In this document: positions 57,057 to 64,000 of the stretch, in pieces
Layout: each line of letters opens with the position of its first letter
Position numbering within the stretch: position 1 is the first letter of the stretch
Origin: Cyanophora paradoxa
Taxonomy: Eukaryota; Glaucocystophyceae; Cyanophorales; Cyanophoraceae
Assembly: GCA_004431415.1 (NCBI GenBank)
Contig: QPMI01000056.1
Location: forward strand, 434,001-498,000
Direction: 5' to 3'
Length of the DNA: 64,000 nt
Position numbers and translations under genes: made by a program
Notes under the pieces: model-generated
Seen by the model: only the letters and a program-made list of their open reading frames with translations
Database searches by the model: none
Told to the model about the DNA's origin: nothing

Positions 57057-57594
57057 CGAGTGCTCTTTTCCCCCCCCCTCTCGCTTGAAGAACAAGAAAG
57101 CGATTCATTTCTCCCAGGTCGATCTTCCTGGCATGCTCCCCGGGTACGGGTGGTAGCGCCAAGCCGGCCAGCCGGCACCGGCCCGGCCCGGGCTTCTGGG
57201 GCCCGGCTTGGCTTGCGGCCAGGCTTGGCCGGCCAGACCGGACCGGCCGGGCCGCGGCCGCGGCCGTGGGCCCGGGCCGGGCCCGGCCGGGCCCGGGGCC
57301 CGGGCCCCGGGGCCCGGGGGCCGGGGCGCCGCCGCGCCGGCCGGGCGCCCGGCCTGCGCTGCTGCGCATGCGCATGCGCATGACTGCATGGGCCCGGGGC
57401 GCCGCGCGGGCGGGCCGGCGCCGGCGCCGCCGGGACGTGGACGAAGCACCGAACCGGTTTTTGACGGTCGGCGGTTTCCCGACTCCAGCCTTAATTTCTA
57501 ATTCTAAATTATCGCCCGGTACCTACGTTCGCACTGCTTCTGCCTGAAGGCTCTTTCCTTCCCAGATCCGATGTACCCCGAATCCCACGCAACT
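57056..57594 (-). repeat. Inverted repeat, right copy
   Basis: Reverse complement of 47011-47592. It abuts the A-B-A-B repeat directly at 57056. The GC palindromic core is somewhat shorter than in the left copy. Confidence 0.92.
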
Positions 57595-60500
57595 GCATTT
57601 TTCCAGCTAAGTATGCGAACCCGACCCAGTCGCTCAGCCCCCCTGACTGTGACTGAATCAGTCAACCCGAGGTTCGCTACGAGTTATGGGCCTTAGGCGC
57701 AGTTTCCGCCATACAAACTTTTTCCGAGTCAAGTCTATTGACCAAACTCGGCCGAGTTTTTAGACTGGGAACACCTTCCAAGTCAAATTAGTACCGGAAT
57801 TATCAGATTTGTTGCATTGGCTAAAAGATTTGGCAATGTTTGTGATATATAGCTAGCACGTAATAGTATACTTTAACTCAGCGTTTTTTGCTTTTCAGCA
57901 TGGAAATGTATATCCATTCGCAAATCCCATTGGCGTGAGTCAAGTCTCCCAGGCCAGGATCTTGCCAAATCTCTGCCAAATCTCTGCCACTCCCCGAGTT
58001 CGCCCCACAGGGCCAGGAAACTTTGCTCCTAGCGCCCAACTCGTAACGGTTCAGTCAGGCTACCGTGCAAAAACTGAGGAAAATGACCCGGAAATGACCC
58101 AGATGCGATCCATCGATATCTAAGTTGCCAAGCACAGTGCGCGGGCAGTAGGGACTCTAGGGAGTGATTAGGCGAGCAAAGCTTAAGAACACTTGTGAAA
58201 GGAATTCGGCCCCCGTTAGCCTCGTTGGCGCGGGCGGTTTTGTTCAGATTTCGTTGTTTTTCTGGAGGTAAGACGACAGAAGATCCTTTTTAGGTCGATC
58301 CACGTCGAGCTTCAGATGGAAAAAGCCCACAGGGGGGCACGCTCCCAGCAGGGTTTTGTATGGGACTGAGAGAACCTCAGTCGGCCAATTTGTTGACTCA
58401 GTCGGGTCAGTCAGACCCTCTGACTTTGACTGACAGTGACTGAACCCAGCCCTACTAGACCGGCCCAGGCTGGGAATTTGAAACTCGGTACCGGTCACCG
58501 GAGGCTGCCACTGGCACAGCACGCCGGCCCGAGTCAGCTCCTGCCGGTGGCTGCATATATTTAACAAATATATGCAGTTAACCGTATATAACCAAATATA
58601 TAATTCTTTTAATCAAGACTTGCGTGACCTCACGGTCTTTGTCATTGGCCAGGCGCACGTGTGCCTCACGTGTGTCGCCTATCAGCACTACCCCCCGCCT
58701 ACGTTCGCCCAAACTTTCCGCCCGGCTAGCTCGCTCCGCTCGCTCCAGCGCTCGGCCTGCGCGCGCTCCGCGTGCTCGGGAAGCATGTTCGACGCTCTCG
58801 CTCGCTTGCCGCCGCCCGCCGCAGACAAACGCTCCTCGAAGGCGATCCTGCGGCGCGCGTCTTCCGTCAACGCTCTTCCCGTGCTTTAGATGCGTGTACC
58901 AAGCTCTAGACGGGCCGGGGCGCCAGGCCTGCCGCTGGATCGGTCCCGGTCGTTCGAATCGCGGTTTCCGCCCATCCGGCGCGGTTTCGCCGCCCCGGTG
59001 CCGCTCGTGCTCCTGGGTGCGATTCTCCATCCTTGTGCATGCATTAGAACACCGCTGCATGCCCAGAAAGAGTGCCGCCCACGCGAAAGAAAGGTCGAGG
59101 TGCCTTGGACACGGGCCACACGGGCGGGCGCTACATACAAGGGGGGGCTGGGCGAGCGGTGCCAGAAGCTAGTAAACATGCCTACGAACGCCTCGGAATG
59201 GCGCTGCGTGCGATTCCGGCCCGGGGCCGCCGCCGAGGTGAAGGACCGCGCCTGGGTGGTGGTGGTGGTCCATCAGGCGGCGGCGAAATGGTCGCAGAAG
59301 AGAACGGAAAGGAAGTATAGCACCTGTACATCAAGAAACGACGATGCGCAGCCGGCGAGCGAGCCCCCCGTCGTCAGGCGGCCGAGGAGCAGGGAAGTAC
59401 TGCAGGCGCGGTTAGCAACAGCAACAGATTCACACGAGCGATTTGCCTACCATGCAAGGGAGAGCTTCAAAACCTTGATGCGCATAGGGAAGAACGCTTG
59501 CTGTGCATGGGAATTGCACACTTGCGGCGGGTCAGGAACTGTTCAAAAACCTCGGTCAATGGCACAAGTCGCCCCAGGGCGGGTAGCGCGGGCGCTCCAA
59601 GGCGCACCCGCATGATCGCATATACTTTCTTATGTCAGCGCACCATGTCCCGAGGCCGCAGTGAGGCGCTCCTCGCATCGGATGTTGCTGCTCTGTCTCG
59701 CGCGGGTCAACTACGGAATCGCGGGCATGGCGAATGTGGTTTCTGATATCGATAGCGTACCTGTAACCGAGCTGGGCTCGTCCGGCGCAAATCGCTCGTG
59801 TAGCCGTGGTAACTGCCGACTAACTGCCGTAACCGCCCAGGTCTAGGGGACGCTCGGCCCGCCAAGGCATCCTTCTGGGTGCGCTAACAGTGATGCTGGT
59901 GCGCTTCGCCGCTCAGGCTGCTCAGGCCGCTCGCTGCCACGCACAAGGTCGCCGGGGTACGAGCGCGAACGAGAACTCGCCGTACCCACAAAGTTGAGTT
60001 GGAATTTGCATACTACGGCGAGTCGAGTCAAAAAGTCCGAGTCAAAAACTCGAGCGATTTGCCTGATTGGTCAAAAAGGACTCGGAATTACTCAATCCAC
60101 CGGCGCAGGTCCTGTTGGACCGGCGTGCTGTGTGGTAAGTTTTGAACATATTAGGGACAGTCCGAAGTACGGCTGGTGCGAGTCTAAAGGGAAAGAAAAA
60201 AGCAAAATTCTGCCAGCAATTTGGCTGACCAGTGCTGTAATTCAGTCATAAAAAAATGCACTTTGCCAGCCCGCATAGTACCGGGCCTCCATGTACCCGT
60301 GCATGGTCCGAACACAGCCAAAACATCGCTGGGGTACGTCAAAACATTTGAGTTGAAATCGCTTACTACGGCGAGTCGAGTCCAAACGCCCAGCCTAAAA
60401 CTCGGGTGACTTGGTGATTGGTTATTTAAACCTATAGCTAGGCCACGAATACCTGCGCTCGCAATTCCGATTGGCCAGCTAGCAGGGGGGGGGGGTGCGG

Positions 60501-60825
60501 GGGGGGCGGAGCCCCCCCTGCTTGTGCAAAGGATGCCGGCCAGGCGGCGCGGCAATAACCCCATCGCTAGCGCTAGCGCTGGTGCACCGGCACCGTACAC
60601 GTAGCTATACTACCCCGAGCCGCCCTCGTATCATACCCCCCATGGCGTTCGGTCCGTCGCTTTCGTGGGGCCCGCTGACGCTTCTGACAGCTTTCGTGCG
60701 CAGTTGTCGCCCTCGCCGGTGCAGCGCCGACCCGCCGCGGCGTCGCACGTGCAGGCCCGAGCGGGCGGGCCTGCGTCGATCCGGCCTCGGCCCAGCGGCA
60801 TGCGCCGGTCCAGAGCCGCTCTTTC
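57595..60825. other. Gene-poor region with dispersed short repeats
   Basis: No gene is supported. TGACTGACAGTGACTGAACCC-like runs lie at about 57645 and 58420. The block CTTACTACGGCGAGTCGAGT (60362) has a copy at 60008 with CATACTACGG, each followed by an AAAACTCGxGxGA string and TGATTGG. An open frame of 241 codons (58890-59615) has no recognisable feature. G/C runs occur at 60484-60520. Confidence 0.5.
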
Positions 60826-62548
60826 ATGGGCACCAGAGTGGTGGTTCGGTCGGCGGCGCGGCGGGCGGCGAGGGCGGCGGTGTTCGAGGGCGCGGCGTGC
60901 TCGGCGCGCGCGCTGGCCCCGCCCAAGAACCCCGAGCTCGTCTCCCGCATCGTCGACCTTCTCAAGGTCCCGCCTCGCGCCGCCGCGCTGCTCTCCGCCT
61001 ATCTAACGCGGCGCCGCCGCTCGCCCGCAGCACGAGCTGCCGTCCATGTTCGAGGCGAGCGCCCCAGGCTCGCCGCCCGCACGGCGCCGGGGCGCAGCTG
61101 ACGCGCGCTGCAGCCGGGCAACAGCGTGGACTACTCCATCTACGCGCAGGACGTCTTCTTCCAGGCGCGCGCCGCCCCGGCCTGCGCGCCCGCGCACCGG
61201 GGCGCGGCCCGACGGGGCGGGCGGGGCGCCGGCGCAGGACCCGCTCAACAAATTCAACGGGATCGGGAAGTACCGTCAGAACATCTCCTTCCTCCAGACC
61301 TTCTTCAAGGACAGCAAGCTCGACCTGCACGACATCTACGTGCGCGCGCCGCGCCCGGCGGCCCGGGGCGCGGAGCGGGCGCCGAGGCGGGGCGGGGCGG
61401 GGCAGACGGACGTGACGGCGGGGGGCGAGGACGTGGTGGTGACGCGGTGGACCCTCTCCATGACCGCCCCTTCCCCTGGCGGCCCCGCCTCGCCTTCACG
61501 GGGTCCGGCCCCGTCGCCCACCCTCCCCCGGCCCCCGTCTAGGGGGGATTGAACGGCTCGCAGGACGTCGGAGTACGTGCTCGGCCCGGAGGGCACCGTC
61601 GTCCGCCACATCGACAAGTGCGCCCCGCCGCCCCCCTGCCTCGAGCTCGCTGGGAGCCGGTGCGACGGGGGCGGGGCGGGGGGCAGGTGGGACAGCCTGC
61701 CGGGCCCGACGGAGGGCGGCCTGCAGGACCTGCTCTCCGAGATGTTCGGGGCGGGCAGCGGGGCGCCCCTCGAGGGCTCCGCCCCTGGCGCCGGCGCCGT
61801 CGCCCAGGCCCCCTACACCCTCCTCCGCCGCTACCCCGGCTTCGAGGTCAGCCTAGCCTAGAAGCCTAGCCCCCGAGCCTAGAAGAGGGACGGGGGGATG
61901 GGGAGGAGGGGGCCCGCGCCCCGGCCTGGCGCCTCGGGCCTGGAGGGCTGAGGGGCGGGGCAGGTGCGGAGTACGGGGCGTTCGAGGTGGTGCGGACGGC
62001 GTACACGGCGCGCCCGGCCGGCTTCTCGGCGCTGGACGCCTACCTGCACGGCAACTCGATGTCGGGGGAGGGCCTGCCCCGCTCCGCCCCCGTCATCTAC
62101 GCCGTCCCCTCCGACCCCGCCTCCCCCGCCCCCAAGCGCATGGCGTACCCCGTCCCGGCGGGGGCCTCCGAGCCCCTCGACGACGACCTCGAGGTCGTAC
62201 CCGTCGACTGTGCGGCCCCCGCGCCCGCCCCCTCGCGCCCGCACCCCCTCACAGTCCCCCGCGCGCCCGCGCCGCAGTCTCGCGAATCGCGGCCATCCGC
62301 TTCTCGGGCTCGGCGACCCCCGAGGCGCGCGCGCCGCGCCGCCCCCTCCGCCCCCCTCTTCTCCGCAAACCGCCTCCTCCGCCGTGCAGATCGTGGCGGC
62401 GCGGCGGCGGCAGCTGGAGCGGATGGTGAAGGCGGCGGGCCTGCGGGCGGTGGAGGAGCCGGTGCTGCGCTTCGCCCAGTACGACGCCGTGTACAGCCTC
62501 CCCTGGACCCGCCGCAACGAGGTCTGGCTCCGCCTCGAGGCCGACTAG
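60826..62548 (+). CDS. DUF2358 plus SOUL heme-binding-type protein, probably plastid
   Basis: Exons 60826-60966, 61031-61054, 61114-61164 and 61238-61339, one starting 61406, then further exons to the stop at 62546. The basic Ala/Arg N-terminus fits a transit peptide. The DUF2358 part reads ELPSMFE, DYSIYAQDVFFQDPLNKFNG, FLQTFFKDSKLDLHDIY, VVTRWTLSM, PFPWRPRLAFTGTSEYVLG and HIDKWDSL. The SOUL part has YGAFEVVRTAYTARPAGFSA, APVIYAVPSD and the C-terminal RRNEVWLRLE. DUF2358-SOUL fusions are known from chloroplasts of plants and algae, where SOUL domains are linked to tetrapyrrole binding. Exon 5 is one C short at about 61465 (GCCCCTTCCCC), which breaks the frame in the conserved FPWRP motif. 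Several introns have GC donors. Confidence 0.85.
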
Positions 62549-62746
62549 CCCGAGGGGGCGCCGGCCAGGGCCAGGGCCCCGGCCTCCGACCGCGAGCGAC
62601 GCTCGGCGCTTTTTGATCGCGTAGCTGAGAGCAATCTGCTCACAAAAGCGCGGGGAGGGAGAGTTGCTCGCGAGCTCGGGCCGGGGGGTCAGAGCGCGTG
62701 GCCGTGGGGGGCCTCGGCGCGGCACGCCTCCGTGCGTGGCCAGCGG

Positions 62747-63828
62747 CTAGCGGACGCGGACGAGCTCGACGTCGAAGACGATCGTCGCGTCGCGGTTCGT
62801 GTAGAGCACCGACCGCAGCCGCTGCCGCGCCGCGAACTGCCGGCGGCGTGGGCGGGGCGGAGGGTTGGGGCGGGAGGGGCGCGCGTCCTGCGGCCGCGGC
62901 TCGTCGTTCTCGGAGCGGTAGCCGAGGGCGGGGGGCACAACGATGCGGCGGACGCCCCCGGCCTTCATCCCCTCCAGGCCCTCCTCCAGGCCCGGCACGA
63001 CCTGAGCGGGCGTTGGCTCGCGTTGCTCAGCGAGCGGCGGCTCGGGCCCGGGGCCGCCGTGGCGGGCCTCGCCGCTGCCGTAGGTGAAGGTGAAGGGGTC
63101 GGCCACTCCGTCCTGTCTCGAGGGCCGTCAGGCACGCGCCTGTGCTCTGCGGCGCCCTCCAGGGGCGGCGCGCCTTGGCGTGGTCCCCGGTGGAGTCCAG
63201 CTTGATCCCGTTGAAGCCTGAGGCCGTTTGGCGGCGGGTGGAGGGCGGCGGCGCGGCGGGGCGCGCCCTGCAGCCGGGAGAGGAACTGGATGGAGACGCG
63301 CGTGCCCGCCGCGGGAGCCTCCCCGCTCCCGACCTGTCGCGCGCGGCGCCGTCGGCCGCCGCGCAGGCCCGCGGCGCAGGCCGCGGCGCGTGCCGGCGCT
63401 GGCGGTGCGACGATAGGCGCGGCGCACGTCGATGTCGAAGTACTTGAGGCCGCTCTCCTTCCGCACGACCTTGCTCGGGTCGAAGCGCAGGCCCTGCGCG
63501 CCGCGCGCGCCGCGCCGCGCAGCAGATCGGCACGCGCCGCTGCATGCGGCACGGCACGCGCTGACCGCTAACCTTCAGCTTCTCCTCGAGGCGAGCTTCG
63601 AACTCCGTCGACAGCGCCAGGGCCGGCGCCGGCAGAGCGGCGACCAGGGCGAGGAACGCCCGGCGGGGGACGCTGGGCGCGGCCTCCCGCGCGGTATCCG
63701 CTTCGAATCGCCTCTACACTCGGGAACGGTCTCTGCTCGGCGTATGCGCGTAGCGCAAGGCGTGTGGGCTCACCTCGCAGCGGACGGACGGAAACGCTGG
63801 GCCACTCAACTTCCGATCTCGGCGACAT
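62747..63828 (-). CDS. FKBP-type peptidyl-prolyl isomerase, probably thylakoid lumen
   Basis: The 3' exon encodes DPFTFTYGSGE, then VVPGLEEGLEGMKAGGVRRI, VVPPALGYRSEN and ATIVFDVELVRVR (stop 62747), the core of an FKBP domain. Upstream exons give VRKESGLKYFDIDV, GTRVSIQFLSRL and GIKLDSTGDH. A further exon (about 63720-63572) reads PSVPRRAFLALVAALPAPAL followed by AL and S: twin arginine, hydrophobic stretch and an AxA cleavage site, as in lumenal Tat substrates. The start is uncertain; an ATG at 63828 with a GTGAGC donor (63774) does not join in frame. FKBPs catalyse proline cis-trans isomerisation. It converges on the SOUL gene, 198 bp between stops. Confidence 0.82.
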
Positions 63829-64000
63829 GCTGCGGGCTTGAAGACGATCCCGGCGAGCTGCTTACGCGCCCCAGCGCCGAGCCGCCCACGAAGGCCATTT
63901 TTTTGCGCGGCCGGGGGTATACGTTCCTAAGCCGCCTGGCCGCGGCGCGCCAGGCCGCCCCGTCCTGCCGAGGACCGTTGGCCGCACGCTATGTCAACCA

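Noticed and set aside
47011-57594. Maverick/Polinton or other autonomous transposon with long terminal repeats
   Set aside because: The spacing and repeat length fit loosely, but no integrase, polymerase or capsid frame and no target-site duplication were found.
58890-59615. 241-codon open frame in the right spacer
   Set aside because: No domain, splice support or conserved repeat; overlapping frames on both strands are similarly long in this GC-rich stretch.

Overview
The window is nuclear DNA of a photosynthetic eukaryote, most likely a very GC-rich microalga. Genes are split by many short introns (about 50 to 120 nt). Donors are GT or, unusually often, GC. Two genes at the right end carry plastid signatures: a DUF2358 plus SOUL protein, and an FKBP isomerase with a thylakoid-lumen (twin-arginine) type signal. 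The exact lineage (haptophyte, pelagophyte or other) cannot be fixed from the sequence. No rRNA, tRNA, CRISPR array or bacterial operon was seen.

1 to 36.5 kb is an expanded array of two intermingled families. The first has nine F-box/leucine-rich-repeat genes, nearly all with the same six-exon layout (intron phases 1,0,0,0,0). The second is a 16-exon tetratricopeptide-repeat (TPR) family with a probable mitochondrial presequence. Members are arranged head to head as F-box/TPR pairs sharing a short divergent promoter that holds a conserved GGGGGTAGAGCTC element. Six F-box copies are intact. Of the TPR copies, only the unpaired one at 19.6-22.2 kb looks nearly intact. The paired ones have stops, frameshifts, deletions or a duplicated exon. 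A 4.74 kb block (1-4743) recurs at 9701-14453, and the differences I found are homopolymer lengths only. Between the blocks lie a Cdc20/Cdh1-like APC/C activator and an unknown acidic, proline-rich protein, so both ubiquitin-ligase systems (SCF and APC/C) are represented.

37.4-41.4 kb holds two clear housekeeping genes transcribed divergently 90 bp apart: the mRNA export factor RAE1/GLE2 (13 exons, 372 aa) and an NSDHL/ERG26-type sterol dehydrogenase (12 exons, 349 aa). From 42.2 to 45.3 kb there are two unrecognised intron-containing genes.

45.3-60.8 kb is gene-poor. It has palindrome-rich spacers, a fold-back element beside an Arg/Ser-rich reading frame with T-ending codons, and a pair of about 0.55 kb inverted repeats (47.0 and 57.1 kb). 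These repeats enclose four unrelated tandem arrays (periods about 358, 168, 15 and 158 bp) and a two-part duplicated module. 60.8-63.8 kb has the SOUL and FKBP genes in convergent orientation.

Across the window the string GTACCCC marks the sense strand of genes and often begins or lies inside introns.
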